This document shows positions 55,230-63,762 of a stretch of 64,000 nucleotides of DNA, piece by piece. Below the pieces are notes generated by a model. The model was not told the origin of the DNA. It was given only the letters and a program-made list of their open reading frames with translations, and searched no databases. The stretch comes from Streptomyces sp. MP131-18 (GTDB taxonomy: Bacteria > Actinomycetota > Actinomycetes > Streptomycetales > Streptomycetaceae). The first letter of the stretch is position 1. Each line of letters opens with the position of its first letter. Location of the stretch: contig NZ_LZNS01000001.1 in assembly GCF_001984575.1 (NCBI RefSeq), forward strand, positions 3,655,881 to 3,719,880, given 5' to 3'. Made by a program: the position numbers and the translations under genes.

Positions 55230-56659
55230 CGGTCCGCACCACCCTCCGCGAACAGCCGGACCAGGTTCCGTTCGTGCCGCACGGTGGCGGTCAGCAGTTC
55301 CTCACCCGGTCGGTAGCCGGTGCCCAGGTAGGCCATGGAGGACTCGACGACAAGCGTGCCCCCACCCGCATCCAGGCCCATCCGCTCGTGTGCCTGCTCG
55401 CGGCGCCAGGCGCGGCGCACGTCGCGCAGGGCCCCGAGCGTGGTGGAGTAGCGGCGGGACTTGGTGGAGAAGTGGCCCCGGAAGCCGAGCATGTGGGCCC
55501 ACTTCCAGAGCTTGAGGCCCGCGAAGTCCGGCAGCTGTCCCAGCTCCCAGCACGTCCGGATCATCTGGCGCACGTGTTCCACGACGGGCAGCGAGGCGAC
55601 CGGGCGGCTCAGGCCGGTGCCCTCACACGGCCGGCAGGCGTTGCCCGCCCGCTGTCCGCGCCCGTCGCAGGCCGAGCAGTGCAGCGGGTAGTCGATGGTC
55701 CCGGCGGATTCGGCGCCTTTCGTCGCGTACTTGGCGACGTAGGCAGCAACCGCCTTGTCCGTGAGTTCCGCCCCGCCGCCGAAGCCCGCGATCTCGCGGA
55801 CGTCCAGCTGGTTGCCCCACCGGAGAGTCCGTTCGCCCACCGCGTCGGAGGAGACGGTCAACTCGACGCGGCGCGCGGCTTGCCGTACGGCGCGCGCCAG
55901 CACATCCGCCGTGGCGTAACCCGGGGGCGCTGCGTCGCAGCCGTCGGGACCGTCGAAGCGGATCACGGCATGGAAGTGGACCATGCCGCGCCGCTGGTAC
56001 TCAGCGACCTTGGCGAAGGACACCCGCAGGACCGCCTTCAGCGCCTTCTGTGTCATGTCGAGCAGTGCGGCGACTTCGCGGCGCAGGTAGGTGGTGAAGC
56101 GGGCCCACAGCGCGGAGGCGTGGACGTTCCACAGCACGGCGCCCGCGTAGTCGTAGGTGGCCGGGTCCACAGGAGTTCCCAGGACCGGGGCGTCCGTGCC
56201 GTGCCATGCGCCGCAGCGGCAGGGCAGCCGCCGCCCGGTGGGCGTGGTGGGGCGGGTGTGGACCGGGCCGAACGACGGCGCGGTGAGCGTGGCGAACACG
56301 CGCGGGTGGGTGCGCACGCTGTCCGGAACGTTCTTGCCGCCGGTCAGTCCGGCGCGGATCAGGTGGAAGGTGTCCGCGGCGTAGCGGCGTGAGCAGGAGG
56401 GGCAGCGGGAGGATCGGCGGTTGCCGCAGGGGACCAGGAGGCGGCCGGTCGGTTCGTCGGCGGTGTTGAACGTGTGCAGGACTTCGCCGGTCGTTCCGTC
56501 CACGGTGCTGCTCTGGCCGACGAGCCGCACGGGGCGGGTGCAGCCGGACACGCTGGTGACCTGTGCGCGTACTCGGTCGAAGTCGTCGAGATCGGCCAGC
56601 TCCACCAGGTCCCGTATAGCGGGGCTGGTGAGGTGCGGCGGAATGGTCTGGGGTGTCAT
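55226..56659 (-). CDS. RepSA-like replication initiator
   Basis: Replication initiator of 477 residues for rolling-circle replication of the excised AICE. It has CPSCSRRYAAD (zinc pair), an HUH motif in MVHFHAVIRF (about 223) and a second Cys cluster CSACDGRGQRAG...CRPCEGTG (about 340). ATG 56,659 has GGAGG 10 bases upstream. Related to pSAM2 RepSA. Confidence 0.85.
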   Translation of the reverse strand: MTPQTIPPHLTSPAIRDLVELADLDDFDRVRAQVTSVSGCTRPVRLVGQSSTVDGTTGEVLHTFNTADEPTGRLLVPCGNRRSSRCPSCSRRYAADTFHLIRAGLTGGKNVPDSVRTHPRVFATLTAPSFGPVHTRPTTPTGRRLPCRCGAWHGTDAPVLGTPVDPATYDYAGAVLWNVHASALWARFTTYLRREVAALLDMTQKALKAVLRVSFAKVAEYQRRGMVHFHAVIRFDGPDGCDAAPPGYATADVLARAVRQAARRVELTVSSDAVGERTLRWGNQLDVREIAGFGGGAELTDKAVAAYVAKYATKGAESAGTIDYPLHCSACDGRGQRAGNACRPCEGTGLSRPVASLPVVEHVRQMIRTCWELGQLPDFAGLKLWKWAHMLGFRGHFSTKSRRYSTTLGALRDVRRAWRREQAHERMGLDAGGGTLVVESSMAYLGTGYRPGEELLTATVRHERNLVRLFAEGGADR

Positions 56660-56788
56660 GCTGAGGTGTCCTCCGAGGGATCGGTAGGGCACCCGGCCCG
56701 GGACGGCGAGCTCGCAGGCAACAGACGTCCCGGGCCGGGGCTTTGGCGTTCGAGTGCTTGAGTCCGAGCGGACGGGTTGGCCAGCGGC

Positions 56789-57469
56789 TCAGGCGGAGAG
56801 CCGGGCGTGCGCGGCGAGGGCGACGGGCAGGGCGACGCCCAGCCGTGCGGCGAGTTGCGCGGGGGTGATCGGTTCGCCGTGTTCGGCTCGGTGGGTCTCG
56901 GCTATGCAGCGGGCCGCCGCCAGCAGCGGGCCCGGCACGGCCGGAGACCGGGGAACGGGGGGCGGCTCGTTGACCGGAACGTCGGGCAGGGCGGGCGAGG
57001 CCGGTTCAGGAGCCGGGGCCGGTTCGGGGGCCGGTCGCGGCGCCGGGTCCGGTTCCGGTACGGCTTCCGTTGCGGTGTGGAAGTGGCGCAGGAGTTGCGG
57101 GCCGACCTGTCCCCATCCGAGCAGGAGGATCGGAGCGACCGCGTCGAGTGCGGCGCGGCCGTAGTGCCCGGTCAGGATGGGCTCAGCGACGTTGAGTGCC
57201 AGGGTCAGCAGCCCGGACAAGTGCATGAGCCGGGTAGCCCCCTTGAGTTCGGAGGCCGGCACGCCGCGCAGGGACAACGCGCGCAGGCCGACCAGGAGCC
57301 CGAGGACCGACAGGTCCACCATGGGGGCGATCAACGGGGCAATCGGTCGGGGCACGCCGAGGCGGAGCGCCAGCGCCCAGACGTTCCCGAAGGAGAACAC
57401 GAACGCCAGAGCGGCGATCAGGGCCATGACCACGGTGACGACGCGTTGTGTCATCCGGTCGTGTGCCAT
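56789..57469 (-). CDS. DUF2637 membrane protein (Spd-like)
   Basis: Protein of 226 residues with four membrane helices in its first ~110 residues (RVVTVVMALIAALAFVFSF; LIAPMVDLSVLGLLVG), a Pro/Glu-rich linker and a small C-terminal helical domain (ITPAQLAARLGVALPVAL). Proteins of this family sit between tra and rep in AICEs and are linked to plasmid spread within mycelium. Confidence 0.8.
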   Translation of the reverse strand: MAHDRMTQRVVTVVMALIAALAFVFSFGNVWALALRLGVPRPIAPLIAPMVDLSVLGLLVGLRALSLRGVPASELKGATRLMHLSGLLTLALNVAEPILTGHYGRAALDAVAPILLLGWGQVGPQLLRHFHTATEAVPEPDPAPRPAPEPAPAPEPASPALPDVPVNEPPPVPRSPAVPGPLLAAARCIAETHRAEHGEPITPAQLAARLGVALPVALAAHARLSA

Positions 57470-57508
57470 GAGGGTTTCACCTCCTTCCTGTCGTCGACGC
57501 GGTCAAGT

Positions 57509-58891
57509 TCAGGCGGCTTCCGCGCCGTGTCCCGCTGTCCCGTTCAGCAGGGCGGACGGGTTGCGCGTGAGGTGCGCGGTCTCAGCGGCGATCCGGGCCG
57601 TGTGGGCGTCGTCCACGTACGGCGTGCGGACCCGGGTGAAACCCTCGCGCCCCTGCACCGTCATGACGGCCACGCCCACATAGGTGGGGTCCTGCAAGGC
57701 GACCGGGCTGACGTCCGGCCAGTTGCGGATGTCCTCACCGAGGGCGGCCACGGCTGCCTCGATGGTCTTCTGTGCGAAGCTCAGCCCGACCGGGCACACG
57801 TCGCGGATGAACGTGGGAATCGCGTCGCCAGTCGCCTTCTGCGTGGCCAGGATGACGAGGATGCCCACGGACCGGCCCTTCTTCACCAGGTCCTCGACGA
57901 GCCGGGCGTTCTCCGCCGCGAGCGCGGCGAGCTTCTTCGTCGCCGGGTCGCTGCCCTTGTGCTCGCGGAAGAAGGTGTGCGCTTCATCGATGATCAGCAC
58001 GACCAACGGCCAGGACGCCCGCGGACCGCAGTGCCACATGTTCCGCACACCCAGCGCCGAGCGGATAGCCGCCGCTCGCGCCCGCCGCAGCTCCACCATG
58101 CGACTGAACAACTCGTTGCCCGCCGCCAGGTCGTCACCGACGAAGGAGAACAGCCGGTCAGCCACGTCCGCGTAATCACCCTCCGCCGCCGTTGACGCCT
58201 TGCCGTCCGCCACCGCGAACTGCACCGCAGGCGACGGCGCCAGGTCGCAGACCAGCTTGTTAATCAGCGAGGTCTTACCGAAGCCAGGCAGACCGGCCAC
58301 GGTCACCCCGGGCACTTCGGCCAGGCTCACCACCACGTCGGAGGCGTACTCGTCCAGCCCCAGGGCCCACCTGCTGACCACCTCCGGCACCTCACCGGAG
58401 GGAACGTGCTCGGTCGAAGCCGCCAGCGGATCATGCCGCACCCCGCGAATGCGGACCGTTCCGGGCCCGTCTGGCAGCACCGACACCCGGGCGCACCGCC
58501 ACGCGTCCGCCAGGTAGGACGCCGCCTTCTGGTAGTCCGACAGACCGACCCGGGGCAACGTCTGGGCCCGCACCTCCACGCCGAACCGGTCGGACCGCAC
58601 ACGGATCTTCGGCACCACAACGCGCGGCTCAGGCCGCTTCCCCTGCCCGCCGTTGACGCCCGCGCCCACCTGCGCCAGCGCAGTGGGCGTCCTGTCCGTC
58701 ACCGTCAACCCCTGCATACGCGCAAGGCGACGCCATCCGGACCGGACACGTATCGCCTGCCGCATGCTGGCCCGCATCATGCGATCGGCGCGCACGTAGA
58801 GCACCGTCCACACCAACAGCCAGACGAGCAGTGCGGCAAGCACCGCCCCGGCAACCGTCGGGGCCAGTCCAACAATCTCCACCGGGGTCAT
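57509..58891 (-). CDS. FtsK/SpoIIIE-type Tra protein
   Basis: DNA translocase of 460 residues that moves double-stranded AICE DNA between hyphae. One N-terminal membrane segment (LAALLVWLLVWTVLYV), Walker A VAGLPGFGKTSLINKL (about 209) and Walker B VVLIIDEAHTFF (about 300), with LVILATQKATGDAIP. Its start overlaps the 69-residue gene upstream by four bases. Confidence 0.88.
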   Translation of the reverse strand: MTPVEIVGLAPTVAGAVLAALLVWLLVWTVLYVRADRMMRASMRQAIRVRSGWRRLARMQGLTVTDRTPTALAQVGAGVNGGQGKRPEPRVVVPKIRVRSDRFGVEVRAQTLPRVGLSDYQKAASYLADAWRCARVSVLPDGPGTVRIRGVRHDPLAASTEHVPSGEVPEVVSRWALGLDEYASDVVVSLAEVPGVTVAGLPGFGKTSLINKLVCDLAPSPAVQFAVADGKASTAAEGDYADVADRLFSFVGDDLAAGNELFSRMVELRRARAAAIRSALGVRNMWHCGPRASWPLVVLIIDEAHTFFREHKGSDPATKKLAALAAENARLVEDLVKKGRSVGILVILATQKATGDAIPTFIRDVCPVGLSFAQKTIEAAVAALGEDIRNWPDVSPVALQDPTYVGVAVMTVQGREGFTRVRTPYVDDAHTARIAAETAHLTRNPSALLNGTAGHGAEAA

Positions 58892-59097
58892 ATCTCAGTC
58901 CCCCCGGGAGTCGGCCGGTACAGGAACCGGAACAACGACATCTGGAGTTCCACCAGGTCGCCACCGCTGATGACCGGCGGGTAGCCGTGCCGTTCGATCA
59001 CGCGGCACACGTCGAACAGCAAGCCGACCGTGAAGCGCGGATCGTCGTCACCGTCCAGCGGCGGGACCGGGTAGACGCGTTCGGATTCGGTGCTCAC
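58888..59097 (-). CDS. AICE hypothetical protein, 69 residues
   Basis: Small acidic protein (MSTESERVYPVPPLDGDDDP... FDVCRVIERHG). Overlaps tra and the upstream gene by four bases each, so it is in the transfer operon. Unknown role; possibly a transfer accessory factor. Confidence 0.7.
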   Translation of the reverse strand: MSTESERVYPVPPLDGDDDPRFTVGLLFDVCRVIERHGYPPVISGGDLVELQMSLFRFLYRPTPGGTEI

Positions 59098-59429
59098 TTG
59101 ACCGCCTCCACGGCTTCCGCGCGGTAAGCGATGCCGTCACTGAGCTGACCGTTGAAAATCCGCGCCCACGGAAGCGCGATCAGCCCCACCGGGCGAACCG
59201 GCGCCCCCTGCGCCAGCCCGTCCGACAGGCCCGACTCCGGAACGGTGATCTTCAGGACGTCCGCCCGTCCGGCCAGCATCTCGACCACACCGACCGTGTA
59301 CAGCGTCTCCCCCGTCTCACGATGGGTCGCGATCTCCCCCGTTTGCGGGTCCTTCACCTTCGGAGCCGCCGGGGTCACCAGCAGGCACGAGGACTGAGAG
59401 ATGTCCTTCTGAATCGGGTGCATGGCCAT
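59094..59429 (-). CDS. AICE hypothetical protein, 111 residues
   Basis: First gene of the transfer/replication operon. Beta-rich, contains TGEIATHRETGETLYTVGVV and LPWARIFNGQLSDGIAYRA. GAGGAGAG lies upstream of the ATG. Conserved in position in many AICEs (remembered); function unknown. Divergent from the GntR gene. Confidence 0.7.
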   Translation of the reverse strand: MAMHPIQKDISQSSCLLVTPAAPKVKDPQTGEIATHRETGETLYTVGVVEMLAGRADVLKITVPESGLSDGLAQGAPVRPVGLIALPWARIFNGQLSDGIAYRAEAVEAVK

Positions 59430-59475
59430 GGTTCTTCTCTCCTCACCTTGGGGTCGCGGTCACGACCAAGACCGA

Positions 59476-59498
59476 TAGTGCACTAGGTGCGCTAGCGC
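59476..59498. promoter_or_regulatory. Tandem palindromes in the AICE control region
   Basis: TAGTGCACTA and GCGCTAGCGC, both perfect 10-bp palindromes with centres 13 bases apart, between the divergent transfer operon and the GntR gene. A likely operator for the KorSA-like repressor. Confidence 0.6.
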
Positions 59499-59588
59499 GT
59501 CAACTCTGCTGCGCGACCTAGCTCAGTGAGGACGTGATCCTCCCTGGCATAGCTGCGCTGAGCCAGCTAGGCGGGCTACCCTTCGGAC

Positions 59589-59999
59589 ATGAAGCTTCCG
59601 CAGCACTCGGGCGCCCCGCCCTACCGGCTGGTCGCGGATGCCATTCGGCAGATGATCAGCAGCGGCCGGCTCGCCCCGGGAGACAAGGTGCCGTCCTCGC
59701 GCGAACTCGAAGCCGAATACGAGATCGCGAACATGACGGCCCGCAGCTCACTCCGCCTACTGCGCGAAGAAGGACTGATCTACTCCGTCCCGGGCCGGGG
59801 CAACTTCGTGGCCGACCCGCCCCCGTCCGGGGCCACGCGCGTGGGCGCTGGCGAGGCCCCGGAGGGAGGGCGTGAACTGGGCAGCACGGAGTATCAGGAA
59901 CTGTCGGCGCGCCTGAACGAACTGTCCGGCCGCGTGGACCACATGACGACCCTGCTTGAACGCGTCATCGAGGAGCGTTCACGGCCGGACGCGACGTAG
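59589..59999 (+). CDS. GntR-family regulator (KorSA-like)
   Basis: Repressor of 136 residues with a GntR winged helix (YRLVADAIRQMISSGRL, PSSRELEAEYEIANMTARSSL, GLIYSVPGRGNFV) and a C-terminal coiled coil (ELSARLNELSGRVDHMTTLLERVIEER) in place of a full ligand domain. In pSAM2 KorSA represses pra and itself; this gene's place divergent from the operon suggests the same. Confidence 0.85.
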   Translation: MKLPQHSGAPPYRLVADAIRQMISSGRLAPGDKVPSSRELEAEYEIANMTARSSLRLLREEGLIYSVPGRGNFVADPPPSGATRVGAGEAPEGGRELGSTEYQELSARLNELSGRVDHMTTLLERVIEERSRPDAT

Positions 60000-60135
60000 C
60001 AGGCTCAGCCACGAGCCTGGCGATCAGCCGTTCCAGCCGGTCCACCTTCACGGCCAGTTCCTCCACCCTCGCAGCGATCAACTGCCTCTCTTCCACGCTC
60101 ATGCCGCCCGCTATGCGGCTCGCGTCGTCAGCCAT
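59965..60135 (-). CDS. Small coiled-coil protein of the AICE
   Basis: 56 residues, MADDASRIAGG then an amphipathic helix (ERQLIAARVEELAVKVDRLE). GGGAGGAACGAGG before the ATG is a strong ribosome site. It runs against and overlaps the end of the GntR gene by 35 bases. A short minus frame ends on its start codon, but I could not define that gene. Confidence 0.55.
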   Translation of the reverse strand: MADDASRIAGGMSVEERQLIAARVEELAVKVDRLERLIARLVAEPATSRPAVNAPR

Positions 60136-61137
60136 CCTCGTTCCTCCCGTACTCGGCGCAGAGCCACGTCACCACGCGCACCCCGGCTTGGTGCGGCCGG
60201 AGTTTTCTGTTGATCCGCGCAGTCGACGCGTCTCCTCTTCGCCCGGGACAAGGGGCGGCGTCAGCCCTTGAGTGACCGCATGCACCTGTGGTCCGCATCA
60301 CATCTCCGGTTCTTTTTTGACGGCCTGCATGAGGACCAAGGAACTTGAGCGACGCGTTTGTGACCGCCGCTCCGGACTTTTCTACGGCGAGTTCTGTCCC
60401 AGTCAGGCCTACGCGACCCACGGGCGCCGACATCCCGCAACGCAAGGCGGCCCGCGTGCGCTTGAGGCCCCCGAGGCACGCCCCCACGCTGTTCAAAGTT
60501 TCTCTACTTGATCAAGGCGGCCCGCACAGCGGGCCGCGCGGCGCGGCGCCTCGGCCGCCGCCCGCTCCTGTCTGCCGCCCCGCTCAGCGCCGACCGTGCC
60601 GCTCGCGCCGCCAACCTCGAACCGCCGTCCAGTCCGAGCCACTTGCACGAGGCAAGGCCGGGGCACCCGCACACCCGTGAACGTTCGCGCTCCCTGGTTG
60701 CTCGCGCTCCGCGTGCGGCACCGTCCGTCAACGCCCACCGGTGGGCAACAACAGCGCCGCGTCGCGATCCCTACCGCGGACCGTGACGAGAAAGACGGAG
60801 AAGCGCGGTACCGGCCGGCGGCACTACAGGCAGCCACGCGCACCTGCGTGCGCAGCGAACGGCATCGTCGTGGCGGACGTTCGTCGGTCGGGGCATCGTC
60901 TGGGATTGTGGGGGCCACGGGCTCGTTCGGCGCCTGCTGAACCACGGCGCGCATCGCTGGACTTACTCGCATCCTGGGGTCTTCACACCTCCCTGTTCCA
61001 GGGGCGGCGGATCGCAGGACACGACCGCAGCCCCGATACCATCGGTACCGGGGTTCTGCGGAATCCCGACCGGACCACCTCGGTAGCTGCCCAGGCCAAG
61101 GGGTGGTCCGGCCTTCTTCGTTCTCTGTCAGGGCCGT
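60136..61137. other. About 1 kb with no convincing gene
   Basis: GC-rich, with overlapping open frames in several phases and no recognisable domains. Possible site of cis-acting transfer or replication loci. Contains one terminator-like hairpin at 61,070-61,111. Confidence 0.5.
61070..61111. terminator. Hairpin near 3' end of the small-gene cluster
   Basis: Perfect 10-bp arms CCGGACCACC and GGTGGTCCGG with a 22-base loop, followed on the plus strand by CCTTCTTC. Lies 27 bases beyond the stop of the gene ending at 61,138. Confidence 0.5.
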
Positions 61138-61419
61138 CTATGTGGCGGAGTCGCCGCCTTCCAGCTCGTAGAGCGGGTGACCCGGTGCCGGGAACACGTG
61201 CCAGAACCATTGCGTAGTCAGGCGGAATTGGCGGTGCGTGATGTTCCGTCCGGTGTGCTGTAGCGCCCACATCTCCACGGGTCGTGGCTCGTTGTCGACC
61301 ATCTCCGACTCGGCACCGCAAGTGACGCATTCGACGCGGAAGATCGCCCGCGGTGCACCCTCGGCCGTCTCCTCCGCCAGGGTCCATTCCGCCGCCTTGA
61401 TGACGGCCCGCGGACTCAT
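61138..61419 (-). CDS. Hypothetical protein, 93 residues (Cys-x-x-Cys)
   Basis: Streptomyces-type small protein with FRVECVTCGAESEMVDNE and MWALQHTGRNITHRQFRL. GGAGGTG precedes the ATG. The upstream gene's stop overlaps its start. Similar proteins cluster with XRE/DUF5919-type regulators; function unknown. Confidence 0.7.
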   Translation of the reverse strand: MSPRAVIKAAEWTLAEETAEGAPRAIFRVECVTCGAESEMVDNEPRPVEMWALQHTGRNITHRQFRLTTQWFWHVFPAPGHPLYELEGGDSAT

Positions 61420-61604
61420 CGCGACACCTCCGCCGCGTGAGGCACAGGCTTGAGACGTGGGCGCTTCGCCTCCCACTCGCGCCCGCCGCCCACCGGGCGC
61501 AACCACACCCGCTCGCCGTGCAGATCCATGACGCGCCCCACCCCTCCGCACGACGTGTCGACCACGACGACGCCCACGGCGACAGGCGTTACCCGGGTCA
61601 CCAT
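61416..61604 (-). CDS. Hypothetical protein, 62 residues
   Basis: Small protein (MVTRVTPVAVGVVVVDTSCG ... LHGERVWLRPVGGGREW). GAGGTGGC precedes the ATG. Overlaps both neighbours, so translation is coupled through the three-gene cluster. Confidence 0.65.
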   Translation of the reverse strand: MVTRVTPVAVGVVVVDTSCGGVGRVMDLHGERVWLRPVGGGREWEAKRPRLKPVPHAAEVSR

Positions 61605-61912
61605 GCCACCTCGATGCCGTGAATCCGGTGAGCGCCCACGTCGATGCCGTGCGAGGCGAACCAAAGCGCTTGCCGCCGTTCCCGACGCAACCGCCGCTCA
61701 CGCCGTTCCTCAGCCGCCACCAGGTACGGCCGGACCAGCGCGGTCCCCGCCACGTGCTCACGCGACGCGGCCCCCGGAACAGCCGCGATCGTGACCGTCG
61801 GACGGTCAGTCTTGTCGCCCACAGCGTCGTTTTCGGTCGCCCTGTGCCGTCCGGGCGGCGGAAACAGCCAAGTCAGCAGGGGATCGAGAATCCAGGCGAT
61901 ACAGTGCGGCAC
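61598..61912 (-). CDS. Hypothetical protein, 104 residues
   Basis: Begins with one hydrophobic stretch (MPHCIAWILDPLLTWLF) and has a basic helix (RPYLVAAEERRERRLRRERR). First of the three small coupled genes. A familiar Streptomyces AICE-neighbourhood protein; function unknown. Confidence 0.65.
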   Translation of the reverse strand: MPHCIAWILDPLLTWLFPPPGRHRATENDAVGDKTDRPTVTIAAVPGAASREHVAGTALVRPYLVAAEERRERRLRRERRQALWFASHGIDVGAHRIHGIEVAW

Positions 61913-62093
61913 GTCGGCGCTCCTTCTCAGCGTTGGCCACTCCCCGGGCCGTCCACCACGGCTGCGGGGGCTTTACGTTGCGTGATCATCGCGTCGGCCA
62001 ACGGGACGTCGGAACAACCGCGTTACCCCACTTCGGGACGTCCTGCATGATGGGTAACGTCCCTAGTGCCGTCCCGACGTGTGGGGAGAGACT

Positions 62094-62840
62094 GTGCCGC
62101 CGAACGAGAGACTGCGAGCTGTCATGACGGCCGGAGGCTGGACGTACGCCACCCTCGCGCGGAAGGTCGACGTGGACCCCAAGTCCGTCGAGCGCTGGGT
62201 GAACCTGGGTCGTACGCCGCGCCGGACGACGGCCACCACGGCAGCGGAGATCCTGGGAGAAGACGTGCACGCACTATGGCCGGCGCTTCGCCAGTCCCGC
62301 CCCGCCCGCGCGGTCAGCCCGGAGCTGGTCGCCCTCCACGAGAAGCGCGCCGATGTCCCCACCTCGGCGTTCGTGGACCTGCTCACCCAGGCCGGCGAAC
62401 GAATCGACGTCCTGGTCTACGCCGCCGTGTTCCTCCACGAGGCGTATCCGCGCTTCAACGACCTGCTCCGCGAACGAGCTGCCGAAGGCTGCATCATCCG
62501 TATCGCCATCGGGGACGCCGACAGCACGAACGTCCAGCAGCGCGGCCACGAGGAACGGTTCGGGCACGGCATCGAGTCCCGTTGCCGCTTGGCCCTCATG
62601 CACTACCGCCCGCTGATCGGCACCCCGGGCATCGAGGTGCGCACGCATGAGACCACGCTCTACAACTCGATCTACCGTGCGGATGACCAGATGCTTGTCA
62701 ACGCCCACGTCTGGGGCGTGAACGCTTACGGTGCCCCTGTCTGGCACCTCCGCCGCAACGACGGCAGCGGCATGTTCGACACGTACGCCCAGAGCTTCGA
62801 CGCCGTCTGGGAAACCGCAACCCCCGCCGAGGACAACTGA
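62094..62840 (+). CDS. XRE-type regulator with C-terminal PLD-like/DUF5919 domain
   Basis: Protein of 248 residues. The N-terminal XRE helix-turn-helix reads TYATLARKVDVDPKSVERW. The C-terminal half has IDVLVYAAVFLHE, IRIAIGDADS and a late MLVNAHVWG, recalling a degenerate phospholipase-D fold. GTG 62,094 follows GGGGAG. It is divergent from the small-gene cluster and two bases upstream of the Nudix gene, so it probably controls both. Confidence 0.78.
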   Translation: MPPNERLRAVMTAGGWTYATLARKVDVDPKSVERWVNLGRTPRRTTATTAAEILGEDVHALWPALRQSRPARAVSPELVALHEKRADVPTSAFVDLLTQAGERIDVLVYAAVFLHEAYPRFNDLLRERAAEGCIIRIAIGDADSTNVQQRGHEERFGHGIESRCRLALMHYRPLIGTPGIEVRTHETTLYNSIYRADDQMLVNAHVWGVNAYGAPVWHLRRNDGSGMFDTYAQSFDAVWETATPAEDN

Positions 62841-62842
62841 CC

Positions 62843-63313
62843 ATGGCACGCACCGAGTACTACGACGACCCCAACGCCCCCGAGCCCAACAGCATGGTCG
62901 TCGCAGCATCCGCAGTCGTCACCAACGACGAGGGCCACATCCTCCTGCAACGCCGGCGGGACAACGACCTATGGGCCCTACCCGGCGGAGCCATGGAGAT
63001 GAACGAATCCCTGCCCCAGGCCGCCATCCGCGAGGTCAAGGAAGAAACCGGGCTCGACATCGAGATCACGGGCCTGGTCGGCACCTACACCGACCCCCGC
63101 CACATCATCGCCTACACAGACGGCGAAGTCCGCCGCCAGTTCAACATCTGCTTCCGCGCCCGCATCACCGGCGGCCAACTGGAAATCTCCGACGAGTCAA
63201 CAGAACTTCGCTTTGTTGCCCCGGATGAGCTTACCGACCTTGCCATACACCATACGCAAATGAAGCGGATTCACCACCATCTCAACAACAGAGATACTTC
63301 ACATCTTGGCTGA
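62843..63313 (+). CDS. Nudix hydrolase (Pif-like)
   Basis: Protein of 156 residues with a complete Nudix box (GGAMEMNESLPQAAIREVKEE, about 49-69, then TGLD). In pSAM2 the Pif protein contains a Nudix motif and blocks transfer between cells that already hold the element; this gene may do the same or hydrolyse a nucleotide. Two bases after the XRE/PLD gene. Confidence 0.82.
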   Translation: MARTEYYDDPNAPEPNSMVVAASAVVTNDEGHILLQRRRDNDLWALPGGAMEMNESLPQAAIREVKEETGLDIEITGLVGTYTDPRHIIAYTDGEVRRQFNICFRARITGGQLEISDESTELRFVAPDELTDLAIHHTQMKRIHHHLNNRDTSHLG

Positions 63314-63762
63314 CTGCCGACACCAATAACCGCTAACGAATCAACGGTTCGAATTTTCCGGAATGACCGAAAGAAACGGGCACTGCGATAATAAACCACA
63401 TCGACCACCGCCAGGAGCCTTTGATTTTCCAACTCGTCATCATTTTGGTGAATGAGCAGGCACCCTTCCTGCAGCCCAGGTGCTCCAGGGACAGGGAGCG
63501 ACGCACACGGCAGTGTGGCTTTCCACACCAGTGATTCACACTGGCGTGCGATCGATGGGCGCCGCACTCTGTGCGGCTCCGCAGGACTCGGCGAGCGCTG
63601 TTCAGCACGAAGGCCCTGACTTGCAGTAACGCTGACGGAAGTGCAAGAGAGCGCAGACGAGCGTCCGCGCGCCCTCCTGCGTAGGCGGTCTTGTCCTAGG
63701 CCGACAGCCGATCTACGGTCTTACGGATGAAGGTCACTGCCACACAGTGGAGGAGAAGGGAA
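63314..63762. other. Intergenic, lower GC, no gene recognised
   Basis: About 450 bases between the Nudix gene and the start at 63,763. Visibly less GC-rich than the surroundings. No tRNA-Gly 3' copy, so not an obvious attR. Confidence 0.5.

Noticed and set aside
60493..60972. Cys/Arg-rich 159-codon frame in the AICE gap
   Set aside because: No ribosome site or family; open frames in several phases here reflect GC content.
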